A DNA stretch of 64,000 nt. It comes from JAFGLZ01 sp964390905 (lineage in GTDB: Bacteria > Planctomycetota > Phycisphaerae > UBA1845 > JAFGLZ01). The DNA lies in the NCBI GenBank assembly GCA_964390905.1, contig CAYMLO010000007.1, positions 1 through 64,000 on the forward strand, in the 5' to 3' direction. The notes under the pieces were generated by a model. The model ran no database searches, was not told where the DNA came from, and saw only the letters and a program-made list of their open reading frames with translations. Both the position numbers and the translations under genes were made by a program. Every line of letters starts with the position of its first letter. Position 1 is the first letter of the stretch. Positions 27,186 to 35,020 of the stretch are shown in pieces.

Positions 27186-28421
27186 ATGGCCAATCATGCA
27201 GAAGATGCTCAGCGACTCCTCGACGTTGCCGCCAAGGCGGGCGGGGACCCGGATGCCGTCATCGACCAGCTGAGATCGCTGACGATCGAGACGCCGAGTT
27301 GGGGGTATGGCGATACGGGGACGCGGTTCGGCAAGTTCCATCAGCCGGCGGCGGCGCGGACGCTGGAAGAGAAGCTCCAGGACGCCGCCTGTGTCCACAA
27401 GATGACGGGGATCTGTCCGACGGTGGCCGTCCACGTCTTGTGGGATTTCCCGGACGGCTTCGATCAGGGCGTGCTGGACGTGGCTGAGCGGCTGGGCGTC
27501 AAGATCGGCGCCATCAACCCCAACGTCTTCCAGGAGCAGTGCTACAAGTACGGCAGCCTGTGCAACGAGGACGCGTCGGTCCGTCAGCGCGCGCTCGGGC
27601 ACATCCTCGATTGCGTCGAGTTGGGCAAGCAGACGGGCAGCCAGTATCTCTCGCTGTGGTTTGGGGACGGCAGCAACTACCCGGGACAGTGCAACATCGC
27701 CCAGCGCAAGCGGTGGATGACCGACGGGCTGCGGACGACGCACGAGAAGCTGGCGCCGGATCAGGTTCTTCTGGTCGAGTACAAGCCGTTCGAGCCGGGG
27801 TTCTATCACACCGACATCGCGGATTGGGGGATGGCCTACATCTACGCCAAGGCGGCGGGTGAGCGGGCGAGGGTGCTCGTCGACACGGGCCATCACTATC
27901 AGGCCCAGAACATCGAGCAGATCGTCGCCTGGCTGATCGACGAGGAGATGCTGGGCGGGTTCCACTTCAACGATCGCCGGTACGCCGACGACGACCTGAC
28001 GCTGGCCAGCATCGATCCGTACCAGGCGTATCGGATCTTCCTGGAGATCGTGACGGCCGAGTGCGAGCGTGGCCGGCCGCTGGACATCGCCTACATGGTC
28101 GACCAGTCGCACAACCTGAAGGGCAAGGTCGAGGCGATGATCCAGACGGTCAGCATCGCGCACGAGCTGTTCGCCAAGGCGCTGCTGGTGGACCAGAACG
28201 CCCTGGCCGACGCCCGTGCGCGGCAGGACGTGGTGAAGGCCGAAGAGATCGTCCGCGGTGCGTTCTTCGCGGACACGCGTCCGCTGATCGGGTACGTCCG
28301 CGAGCAGATGGGCATCGAGCCGGACGCGATCGCAGCCTTCCGCGCCAGCGGCTACGAGGCCCGGGTCGGCGCCGAACGCGAGGCCAAGCACGGTCCGCCG
28401 GCGGATGCGAGTTACGCATAG
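27186..28421 (+). CDS. rhaI: L-rhamnose isomerase (RhaI type)
   Basis: 411-residue metal-dependent TIM-barrel isomerase converting L-rhamnose to L-rhamnulose; related enzymes also take other aldoses. It belongs to the Pseudomonas RhaI / xylose-isomerase-like group, not the E. coli RhaA group. Visible: TIETPSWGYGDTGTRFGKF near the N-terminus, LSLWFGDGSNYPGQ, LLVEYKPFEPGFYHTDIADWG, LVDTGHHYQ and GGFHFNDRRYADDDL, which carry the Glu, Asp and His metal ligands. AAGGAG stands eight bases before the ATG. It starts the rhamnose route completed in part by the kinase and lactate-oxidation genes at 33-39 kb. No regulator is adjacent. Confidence 0.87.
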   Translation: MANHAEDAQRLLDVAAKAGGDPDAVIDQLRSLTIETPSWGYGDTGTRFGKFHQPAAARTLEEKLQDAACVHKMTGICPTVAVHVLWDFPDGFDQGVLDVAERLGVKIGAINPNVFQEQCYKYGSLCNEDASVRQRALGHILDCVELGKQTGSQYLSLWFGDGSNYPGQCNIAQRKRWMTDGLRTTHEKLAPDQVLLVEYKPFEPGFYHTDIADWGMAYIYAKAAGERARVLVDTGHHYQAQNIEQIVAWLIDEEMLGGFHFNDRRYADDDLTLASIDPYQAYRIFLEIVTAECERGRPLDIAYMVDQSHNLKGKVEAMIQTVSIAHELFAKALLVDQNALADARARQDVVKAEEIVRGAFFADTRPLIGYVREQMGIEPDAIAAFRASGYEARVGAEREAKHGPPADASYA

Positions 28422-28769
28422 TGGCGTCTTCCGTCAGACGTGTTCGCGCGGACTAGATGCTTCGGATCGGCTTCTGCCTTTCTCGCGGTGGCCTGGGCCA
28501 CAGGTTGCTTAGCCGCAACGAGCTGGCGTTAAGGTGCTCCCCTCGGCATTGGATGCCATAAGCTGTTTGGCATCAATACCTTGAAAGAAAACAGCGGAAG
28601 TCTGCGTCTAGAAGCTTCATCCTGACACCTTCCCCAGCCATCTCCTACATGCAGCCAGCAGTTATCGGGGCACGGCCCAAACGGGCAGAGGAAACCGCGA
28701 CGTCCACCGAAGGAACCCGTCCGATGATGCGTTAAACAGGTGGGCTCGAGGAACAAGAGGAGACATGTG
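28422..28769. other. intergenic region with a small hairpin
   Basis: About 350 bp after rhaI. GATGCCA (28552-28558) and TGGCATC (28568-28574) form a perfect 7-bp stem with a 9-base loop, but no T-run follows. Otherwise nothing recognisable. It marks the left side of the accessory segment that separates rhaI from the kinase gene. Confidence 0.4.
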
Positions 28770-29867
28770 ATGGCCAAGAGCGCCTGCTTTTGTGTGTTGA
28801 TCTTTCTGCTGGGTTCCGTGTCTCACTGCGGCAATCTGGAGCGGCCTGCAGCGCCCACCCCACCCGGTCAACCGGAGTCGGGACCGGGAGGGAAGGAGTA
28901 CCCGCATGGGGGTGTAGCAGAATCTCTCCATGGCCAGGGGGCTCAGGAATACTGGTTGTACACCCCGGCAGCTCCGAGTCCCAACGCTGCTGCCGTGGTC
29001 GTATTCCTCCACGGATGGAACGGCACGGATCCGGGAGCGTACCGGGCGTGGATCGACCACATCGTTCGCCGGGGCAACATCGTCATCTTCCCGCGATACC
29101 AGGAGGATATCCGGACGCCGGCCACGGACTTCCTGCCGAACGCGGTTGCGGCGGTCAAGGCAGCGATCGAGGCGCTTCAGGCGGATACGGGGCCCAGACC
29201 GGACCTCGATAGGTTCGCCATTGTGGGACATTCGCTGGGGGCCATGCTCGGCCCGAACATGGCTGCCACGGCAAGCAGCACGGGGCTCCCGCCGGCCAAG
29301 GCCATCATGTCCGTGGAACCCGGATATACAACCGACGTGGTCGGTGCGACGGGTGCGCTTGTCGAGGACCTCGGTCAGATCCCGGCTGGTACGTTGCTGC
29401 TGACCGTTGCGGGTGACACGGACCGCCTGGTAGGCGATACAGGTGCAAGGCGGATCTACCGCGAGACGACGCAGATCGCTGCTGCGGACAAGGATTTTGT
29501 GATCATCAGGTCGGACGATCACGGGGTCCCGTCCCTGGTGGCCAACCATTTTGCGCCGCTGAGCTTTGTCGACGGGGCTCGTGCGGGACTACTGGGTGGC
29601 TTCGGGCCAAGGGCGTCTCGGGTCGAGATCCAGTACGCTCCCGACGCACTCGACTACTACGGGTTCTGGAAGCTGCTGGACGCACTGACGGATGCGGCCT
29701 TCTATGGGACCCATCGTGAGTACGCACTGGGCGATACGCCCGAGCAGAGGTTCATGGGGCGATGGAGCGACGGGGTGCCGGTCCGTGAGTTGGTGGTCAA
29801 CGACAAACTTGATGCTTCGGTTCGGTTCAGCCCGATGAGGTCCGGCGTCGGTTGCGTGAGCCCCTGA
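28770..29867 (+). CDS. secreted alpha/beta-hydrolase
   Basis: 365-residue alpha/beta-hydrolase (esterase/lipase-like) with a signal peptide (ACFCVLIFLLGSVSHCG); the Cys could be a lipidation site, although VSHC is not a canonical lipobox. Catalytic features: oxyanion motif FLHGWNG, nucleophile elbow GHSLGAM, acid candidate Asp in AGDTDRLVG and a His in SDDHGVPS. The core fold ends near residue 270; the remainder is unassigned. The ATG at 28770 has GGAG eight bases upstream. The substrate is unknown; in this context it could deacylate carbohydrate esters. It stands alone between rhaI and the toxin-antitoxin segment. Confidence 0.75.
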   Translation: MAKSACFCVLIFLLGSVSHCGNLERPAAPTPPGQPESGPGGKEYPHGGVAESLHGQGAQEYWLYTPAAPSPNAAAVVVFLHGWNGTDPGAYRAWIDHIVRRGNIVIFPRYQEDIRTPATDFLPNAVAAVKAAIEALQADTGPRPDLDRFAIVGHSLGAMLGPNMAATASSTGLPPAKAIMSVEPGYTTDVVGATGALVEDLGQIPAGTLLLTVAGDTDRLVGDTGARRIYRETTQIAAADKDFVIIRSDDHGVPSLVANHFAPLSFVDGARAGLLGGFGPRASRVEIQYAPDALDYYGFWKLLDALTDAAFYGTHREYALGDTPEQRFMGRWSDGVPVRELVVNDKLDASVRFSPMRSGVGCVSP

Positions 29868-30076
29868 GTTCGCACTGGTCGAGGTCCTGGTTGAAGGCAC
29901 CAGCAAGGAGACGACCGCGGCGGCGCGTTCCTCACAGTGGCGGTGAGTCTCGTCGGTGATTTCGTCAGTCATGCAAGACATCTCTTGACGCACGATCTTA
30001 TTGCGCGCCCCGTGTCCTAGAGTTGCCGGCTGGGTTGGTTGCAAAGTCGCGCCGATGGGCCAGTATGTCCGCCCTC

Positions 30077-30154
30077 CCACATCCCGCTCCCCAATGTGGT
30101 AGGACGCGGGGCAATGTGGTATCGAAGCCGCCTTCAATACCGCATTATGTGGTA
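30077..30154. repeat. cluster of ATGTGG(TA) half-sites
   Basis: CAATGTGGTA occurs at 30092-30101 and again exactly 20 bp on at 30112-30121; ATGTGGTA recurs at 30147-30154, where TACCGCAT (30138-30145) faces it to make an imperfect palindrome centred on one T. CCACAT, the reverse complement of the half-site core, lies at 30077-30082. The phased direct and inverted copies look like a protein-binding array. It sits between convergent genes, at the left edge of the toxin-antitoxin segment, so a recombinase or regulator site is possible. Confidence 0.45.
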
Positions 30155-30164
30155 CAGGACTGCA

Positions 30165-30317
30165 TCATCCCAACTCGGTCCATTCCGCGTCAGGCCCTCG
30201 CCTGATGCATTTGACCTTTCGCTCGGACTTGAGCCGGTTGAGCACCTTGCGGATAGTCTCCCGACCGACCGAGAGGAATAGAGAATAGGCGGATTTCCAC
30301 TCGAACGCATCGAGTTG
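30165..30317 (-). pseudogene. possible winged-helix remnant in frame behind the orphan higA
   Basis: Directly after the TGA of the higA gene the same frame stays open for 50 codons to another TGA. It would encode a sequence starting QLDAFEWKSAYSLFLSVG followed by a helix-turn-helix-like run ETIRKVLNRLKSERKVKCIR. There is no start codon or ribosome site. It may be the C-terminal remnant of a DNA-binding protein truncated by recombination. Low certainty because the stretch is short. Confidence 0.3.
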
Positions 30318-30701
30318 TCAGCGCGCCTTGTTCTTGGCAGGCTTGAGTGGCTCGAGCTGAGCGATCTGGGCGGCTTCTTTGGATCGGAGGGCATACCAGA
30401 GATCCCAGTCCTGCTGCGGTCCAAGCCAGAAGTCTGCGCTCATGCCCGTTACCTGCGCGAGGCGCAGCGCGGTGTCCGGGGTCACGCTCCGCTTGCCGTT
30501 GATGACCTCATTCAAGCGAGGGAAGGACACGCCGAGCTGCCGGGCGAAGGCGGACTGCGTGACTTCCAACGGCTTGAGGAACTCCTCGAGCAGCATCTCC
30601 CCCGGGTGGGTCGGCGGCTGGTGGGTGGGCAGGAGACGGCGCACCAACGCGCCGCCTCGGCGTCGCTTAGTGGTAGTCCGTAACTTCGACGTCGTCGGCA
30701 T
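30318..30701 (-). CDS. HigA-family antitoxin, orphan
   Basis: 127-residue XRE-type helix-turn-helix protein of the HigA/VapI addiction-antidote family: HPGEMLLEEFLKPLEVTQ, FARQLGVSFPRLNEVINGKR, VTPDTALRLAQVTGMSADFWLG. Such antitoxins bind DNA as dimers, repress their own promoter and neutralise HigB. No HigB-like gene precedes or follows it; the gene upstream on the same strand encodes an AlbA_2 protein, 52 bp away. An unusual basic N-terminal arm (KLRTTTKRRRGG) precedes the family start. The second ATG is chosen because GGGGAG is six bases upstream of it. It shares about half its core residues with the higA gene at 32.3 kb. Confidence 0.83.
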   Translation of the reverse strand: MPTTSKLRTTTKRRRGGALVRRLLPTHQPPTHPGEMLLEEFLKPLEVTQSAFARQLGVSFPRLNEVINGKRSVTPDTALRLAQVTGMSADFWLGPQQDWDLWYALRSKEAAQIAQLEPLKPAKNKAR

Positions 30702-30753
30702 AGCCATCTCCCCAGCTTGGCAGCGAAATCACTTCAGCAGATCAACGTGCGCG

Positions 30754-31932
30754 TCACCCGTCACGCTGCCGCAGTGTTTCAGTGACATCGGTCAGCCGCT
30801 GTGCACCGCGCTGCACGGCATCGGTAACTGCTTGTAGCGACCGACCTCCATCCATGTAGAGACGCATCGTCTCAATCAGGTGCAAGTCACGACCGACTGC
30901 ACGGAGACGCTCGCCAAGGCCCTGGGATAGAGCATCTACTCCGTAGTGACCGATTCGAAGAACCGTTTCACCGATCTGTGAAGCCTCTGCTTGTACGTCC
31001 TCGACCTTTCCTTGATTGACCATCCCGTCCATGCGCTGAACAAGATCGTCGAGCCTCCGCAAGCTTGAGATGAGGATGTCTCGTGCGCTCGCAAGCGAAG
31101 TATCGGACACCGGCAAGGTGTCGATTCGCTGCTCTTTGAGCTGGCGAGCCATCTGCAGCGCCTGATTGACCAACCCAGACAACTCCGATCCCCCTCCGAG
31201 ATACAGACGGAAGTTAGCGACTCGGTCGAGCGCGTTGGCAAGATCGCTTAGGTCGCTGGTGAGCTGCTTGCTCACAGCTACGTCTTCAGCCGCAAGCGAA
31301 CGCAGCTCCACTGCGACCTGCCCATACTGCGCACGCCACATGTCCAACCACGGGTTGATGCTGCGCTCCTCAGCCTGTTCGGCATAGATGATCACGTCGA
31401 TTAGCAGTGGGGCAAGCCGGGACAGAAGCTCGGTGTAGGGATCTGCCTGGTTGCCCCCAAGGTCTGCCATCGGCAACCACGCTTGGACTAGCTCGACGAC
31501 CTCATGGGGTTCGGCAGAACGTGATTCTGTCATGTGGCGGAGATAGGGAATGTTCCGGCTGTAGTAAACTGGCTGGCTTCCCTTGGGCACGACAAGGACA
31601 AGTACGATCTGATCACCCTCAATCGCGAACCGCGCGGCTGGCGTGATGGATGGTCTTACCGTTCCATCGCAGATCCCCCCAATTCGGCACGAGAGAGAGT
31701 CTCGTCCTTCCGGCGTCGTTGCTTCCGGCAAACCGATGAGGTCGCCGTCGTCCGAGACTCCGATCAGAATCGTCCCTTGATTGGACGTGGCGAATGCGGC
31801 TATCTCCTTTGCCAGGTCGAGAGCTTTGTTCGGGAAGAGCTCCATATACTCAAGCTCTTGCCCTTCGCCTCGCGCCCGGAGTACTGGGAGATCCGCCGAG
31901 AGTTTGTCGTCTGCCCACTCAGGAGTCGTCAT
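30754..31932 (-). CDS. AlbA_2 (Schlafen-type) domain protein with long helical C-terminus
   Basis: 392-residue cytoplasmic protein. The N-terminal 140 residues match the AlbA_2 / Schlafen AlbA nucleic-acid-associated domain: LEYMELFPNKALDLAKEIAAFA, SNQGTILIGVSDDGDLIGL and a beta-strand segment before VVPKGSQPVYYSR. The rest (160-392) is predicted helical, with LDDLVQRMDGM and repeated hydrophobic spacing, and resembles no family I recognise. AlbA_2 proteins occur as regulators, tRNA-cleaving Schlafens and parts of phage-defence or mobile loci. It lies between two higA-family genes on the same strand; codon choice is visibly less GC-rich than in the flanking sugar genes, suggesting acquisition. 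Function unknown. Confidence 0.75.
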   Translation of the reverse strand: MTTPEWADDKLSADLPVLRARGEGQELEYMELFPNKALDLAKEIAAFATSNQGTILIGVSDDGDLIGLPEATTPEGRDSLSCRIGGICDGTVRPSITPAARFAIEGDQIVLVLVVPKGSQPVYYSRNIPYLRHMTESRSAEPHEVVELVQAWLPMADLGGNQADPYTELLSRLAPLLIDVIIYAEQAEERSINPWLDMWRAQYGQVAVELRSLAAEDVAVSKQLTSDLSDLANALDRVANFRLYLGGGSELSGLVNQALQMARQLKEQRIDTLPVSDTSLASARDILISSLRRLDDLVQRMDGMVNQGKVEDVQAEASQIGETVLRIGHYGVDALSQGLGERLRAVGRDLHLIETMRLYMDGGRSLQAVTDAVQRGAQRLTDVTETLRQRDG

Positions 31933-32308
31933 TGGACTACTCTCTCATCCTGTCAGCATGGGTCTGCATGCTTCATCACGTGATCCAGGGGTTGCACTAG
32001 CTGAGCGAGCGCTGGTGGAATTGCCTGTTCTTGTCACCTCCGGGCAGCACTTCGCTGATCGCCCGGGCGACTCTCCACAATCATTCGTTTGGGCCCTGAC
32101 GGTCGCGTCGCAGGAAATCAGCGAGGCGCGCCGCATCGCCCTTCATGCTACGACCTCCAGGGATTCACGTTGCCTGTCTGAATCTACCGGACTATACCGC
32201 GCCCGGGTCAGTTCCTGGGCATTGATCGGTGCGGAGGAGCAGAAGGCACATGCTACCTCTTCGTTCAAACGCATCGCAGGCCGCTGGGTGCATTCCTGTC
32301 TCGCGCGC
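31933..32308. other. intergenic region, no gene seen
   Basis: About 375 bp between the AlbA_2 gene and higA. Only short open frames without recognisable features are present, on both strands. It should hold the promoter of the AlbA_2 gene, which could not be pinpointed. Confidence 0.4.
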
Positions 32309-32614
32309 TCAGCGAGTCGGCGCCATGGTCGCAACTTCCCGCTTGAGCCGGTCTCCCAGGCGGTCTTTCTCGACTTCGAGGTCGTAGTGGGCCTGCAGGT
32401 TGAGCCAGAAGCGCTCGGAGGTGCCGAAGTATCTGGACAGCCGCAGAGCGGTGTCCGCAGTCACCGCACGGGTACCATGAACGATTTCATTGATGCGCCT
32501 TGGAGAGACGCTGATGTCCTTGGCCAGACGGTACTGGCTGATGCCCATGGGCAACAAGAACTCCTCCAGAAGGATCTCTCCGGGATGGACGGGTGCAAGC
32601 TTCTTGGCGGCCAT
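32309..32614 (-). CDS. higA: HigA antitoxin
   Basis: 101-residue antitoxin: a helix-turn-helix protein of the HigA family (PVHPGEILLEEFLLPMGISQ, RLAKDISVSPRRINEIVHGTR, VTADTALRLSRYFGTSERFW). It neutralises the HigB ribonuclease encoded immediately upstream and should repress the shared promoter. The ATG has a strong AGGAGG site five bases upstream, which overlaps the end of the toxin gene region; the gap between the two genes is 9 bp. Toxin-first order is the usual arrangement for higBA. Confidence 0.93.
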   Translation of the reverse strand: MAAKKLAPVHPGEILLEEFLLPMGISQYRLAKDISVSPRRINEIVHGTRAVTADTALRLSRYFGTSERFWLNLQAHYDLEVEKDRLGDRLKREVATMAPTR

Positions 32615-32623
32615 TTCTACCTC

Positions 32624-32908
32624 CTAGCCGTGGTAGTCAACGACCTCGACTTCATACGCGTCACCGTCTCGCCAGGTGAAGCAGATGCGCCACCGGTCGT
32701 TGATTCGGATGCTGTACTGTCCTCGCCTGTCCCCAACCAGCTTCTCTAGGCGGTTTCCCGGGGGAAGCCTCAAATCCTGGACGGTCTCGGCGGCGTGAAG
32801 AACCACAAGCTTCCTATGGGCTATCCGCTGGAGCGTCGGCGGCAGTCGACGAGGTCGCTTTCTGGCGAAGACCCGCTCAGTGTCGGAATCAGCGAAGCTG
32901 CGTATCAC
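32624..32908 (-). CDS. higB: HigB toxin (RelE-fold mRNA interferase)
   Basis: 94-residue toxin of the HigB / plasmid-maintenance killer family; members cleave mRNA on the ribosome. Family features: IRSFADSDTERVF at the start, LPPTLQRIAHRKLVVLHAAETVQDLR, LEKLVGDRRGQYSIRINDRWRICF and a C-terminal VEVVDYHG. The start is set at the GTG at 32908, where the family begins; the open frame extends 12 codons further, but that part is the promoter. The GTG lies only about 7 bases after the predicted -10 box, so the transcript may be leaderless. It forms a pair with higA, 9 bp downstream. Confidence 0.9.
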   Translation of the reverse strand: MIRSFADSDTERVFARKRPRRLPPTLQRIAHRKLVVLHAAETVQDLRLPPGNRLEKLVGDRRGQYSIRINDRWRICFTWRDGDAYEVEVVDYHG

Positions 32909-32915
32909 CGTTCCA

Positions 32916-32950
32916 ATAGTAACGCTTGGCGCTAATAACGTCAAGCGTTA
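32916..32950 (-). promoter_or_regulatory. higBA promoter inside a perfect palindromic operator
   Basis: On the minus strand TTGACG (32944-32939) and TACTAT (32921-32916) are separated by 17 bases, a good sigma70-type match. TAACGCTTG (32920-32928) and CAAGCGTTA (32942-32950) on the plus strand are a perfect 9-bp inverted repeat with a 13-base centre that covers both boxes. This is the expected place for HigA binding and autorepression. Confidence 0.72.
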
Positions 32951-33095
32951 ATGCTCAGGCGCGACCGTTCCAGCTGGCAGCCTGCCCACCGCGCGGCTAT
33001 GATGTGGCCCCGGCTCGTCGGTCGGCGGGGTCGATCGGTGACAGGCGGGCGCGGACGGGCGGGTGGAGGCGGGGGGTCTCAGATAGGTGAGGGTG

Positions 33096-34619
33096 ATGTC
33101 GATTCTGGGGTTGGATATTGGGACGACCGGGGCGAAGGGGGTGGCGTTCGATCTGGACGGGCGGGCGGTTGCGACGGCGTATCGCGAGTATGACATGACC
33201 TCGCCGCAGGCGGGGCATCTCGAGCTCGATCCGAACGAGGTGCTCGAGGGGGTGGCGGCGGTCTGCCGGGAGGTCGCGTCGGCGACGGCGACCGATCCGA
33301 TCCGGTCGGTGGCGTGCAGCGTGTTGGGCGAGGCGATCACGCCGGTCGACGCGGACAACCGCCCGCTGGCAAACGCCGTCATCGGCTTCGACGCCCGCGG
33401 CGCGGCCGAGTGCGAGTGGCTTCGCGGGCAGATCGACAACGCCGAGGTGTTTTGCCTGACGGGCCATCCGATCAATAGCTTCCATACGGTCTTCAAGCTG
33501 ATGCATCGGCGGGAGCACGAGCCCGACGTCTTCGGCCGGGCAGCGCGTTGGCTGGGGTTCCAGGAGTTGGTGGCGGTTTCGCTGGGGGGAGAGGCGGCGG
33601 TGGACCACTCCGCGGCGGCGCGGACGCTGCTGCTGGACACGAACGAACTGAAGTGGTCCGATCGGCTGATGGGCCTGACGGGGATGTCGGCGGAGATGTT
33701 CGCCCGACCGGTGGCGCCGGGGACGGCGATCGGGACGGTCAGCCAGTCCGGTCACGAACGGTTCGGCCTGCCGGTCGGCTGCGTGATCGCGGCTGGCCTG
33801 CACGATCAGCCGGCGGGCATCCTCGGCGCGGCGGTCGAGCCGGGCGAGTCGATGTACGCGACGGGGACGGTGGTGTGCATTGGGGTGCTCGTGACGGCGC
33901 GTCCGGATCCGGAGGTGATGTGCAAGCACAACCTATGCTGGTACCCGACGTACGGCGAGGATCGGCACGTCTCGCTGGCGTGGAACTTCACGGGGGGCAG
34001 CCTGCTGAAGTGGTACCGTGACACGTTCGGCGGCCAACAGGTCGACGAGGCCCGCGAGCGGGGGGTCGATCCTTATGACGTGATTCTCGATGGTCTCCCG
34101 ACCGAGCCGACGGACCTGTTTGTGCTGCCCTACTTCACGACGACTGGGACGCCGTGGCTGGATACGCAGGCGTTGGGGGCGGTGTTGGGCCTGCGGCTGA
34201 CGACGCGGCGGGAGGAGATCGTCAAGGCGCTGCTCGAGGGCATTGAGTACGATATTGCGTTGAACCAGGCGCTGTTGGCGGAGGCGGGGATCGAGATCGA
34301 GCGGTACAAGGCCATCGGCGGCGCCGCCAAAAGTGCCCTGTGGATGCAGCTCAAGGCCGACGTCCTGGGTCGGCCGGTGGTGGTGCTGGAGACGACGGAA
34401 TCGGCCGCCCTGGGCGTGGCGCTGCTGGGCGCGCGGTCGGCGGGCCTGATCGATTCGGTCAGCGACGCGGCGAAACGGTTCGCCCGAACGGGCCGGACAT
34501 TTGAGCCGGACGCCAGTCGCTCCAGCGTGTATAATGACCGGTCGGCAATCTACCGCGATCTGTATCCGATGACGCGGCCGCTGACGCACCGGATTGCCGC
34601 ATTGTCCGCGAACGGGTAG
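33096..34619 (+). CDS. FGGY-family carbohydrate kinase, probably rhamnulokinase
   Basis: 507-residue sugar kinase with the two actin-like FGGY domains. ILGLDIGTTGAKGVAFD is the N-terminal phosphate loop, DHSAAARTLLLDT a conserved interdomain strand, AAGLHDQPAGILGAAV holds the expected catalytic Asp, YATGTVVCIG and GGAAKSALWMQLKADVLG are the C-terminal ATP-binding motifs. FGGY kinases phosphorylate ketoses or polyols; because L-rhamnose isomerase and lactate-oxidation genes are nearby, L-rhamnulose (or L-fuculose) is the likeliest substrate, but sequence alone does not decide. The ATG at 33096 is preceded by AGGTGAGGG. It is the first of five genes on this strand (33.1-39.0 kb) that may form one transcription unit. 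Confidence 0.85.
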   Translation: MSILGLDIGTTGAKGVAFDLDGRAVATAYREYDMTSPQAGHLELDPNEVLEGVAAVCREVASATATDPIRSVACSVLGEAITPVDADNRPLANAVIGFDARGAAECEWLRGQIDNAEVFCLTGHPINSFHTVFKLMHRREHEPDVFGRAARWLGFQELVAVSLGGEAAVDHSAAARTLLLDTNELKWSDRLMGLTGMSAEMFARPVAPGTAIGTVSQSGHERFGLPVGCVIAAGLHDQPAGILGAAVEPGESMYATGTVVCIGVLVTARPDPEVMCKHNLCWYPTYGEDRHVSLAWNFTGGSLLKWYRDTFGGQQVDEARERGVDPYDVILDGLPTEPTDLFVLPYFTTTGTPWLDTQALGAVLGLRLTTRREEIVKALLEGIEYDIALNQALLAEAGIEIERYKAIGGAAKSALWMQLKADVLGRPVVVLETTESAALGVALLGARSAGLIDSVSDAAKRFARTGRTFEPDASRSSVYNDRSAIYRDLYPMTRPLTHRIAALSANG

Positions 34620-34642
34620 GCTGAGCATGGGAGAAACGGGCC

Positions 34643-35011
34643 GTGGCGAAATCGAAACTGAATTTCCGCGACGCACAACTGCAAGCCCGGTTGGGACTGT
34701 TTTCCTCGATCGCCTCGTTGGTATCTGTGCTGCTGTTGGCTGCGATCACGCTGGAGAACTTCAACCCGGCCGAGAGGACGATCGCCTACAACCCCCAGAC
34801 GCTTCGTTCTCCGGCCATCCTGGGATTGACCGGCCTATCAGGATTCCTGGCGGTGGTCGGGTTCGGCTTGGGGATCTCGAGCCTGGGGCACAAGCGCAAC
34901 GCCCGGCAACGAGAGTCGTGGATGGGGTTTCTGCTTGGCGCGCTGGTCGTCAGTCTGACCATCATCCTCTACGTGCTGTTCCGGATGTTCTCGTTGCCCA
35001 TCGTTCGCTGA
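34643..35011 (+). CDS. small membrane protein of unknown function
   Basis: 122 residues with three predicted membrane helices: LFSSIASLVSVLLLAAITL, ILGLTGLSGFLAVVGFGLGI and MGFLLGALVVSLTIILYVLF. No family recognised. The GTG start at 34643 has GGAGA nine bases upstream. It sits 23 bp after the kinase and 9 bp before lutA, so co-expression with the sugar/lactate genes is likely, but no direct metabolic role can be read from the sequence. Confidence 0.65.
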   Translation: MAKSKLNFRDAQLQARLGLFSSIASLVSVLLLAAITLENFNPAERTIAYNPQTLRSPAILGLTGLSGFLAVVGFGLGISSLGHKRNARQRESWMGFLLGALVVSLTIILYVLFRMFSLPIVR

Positions 35012-35020
35012 CCGACTGCC

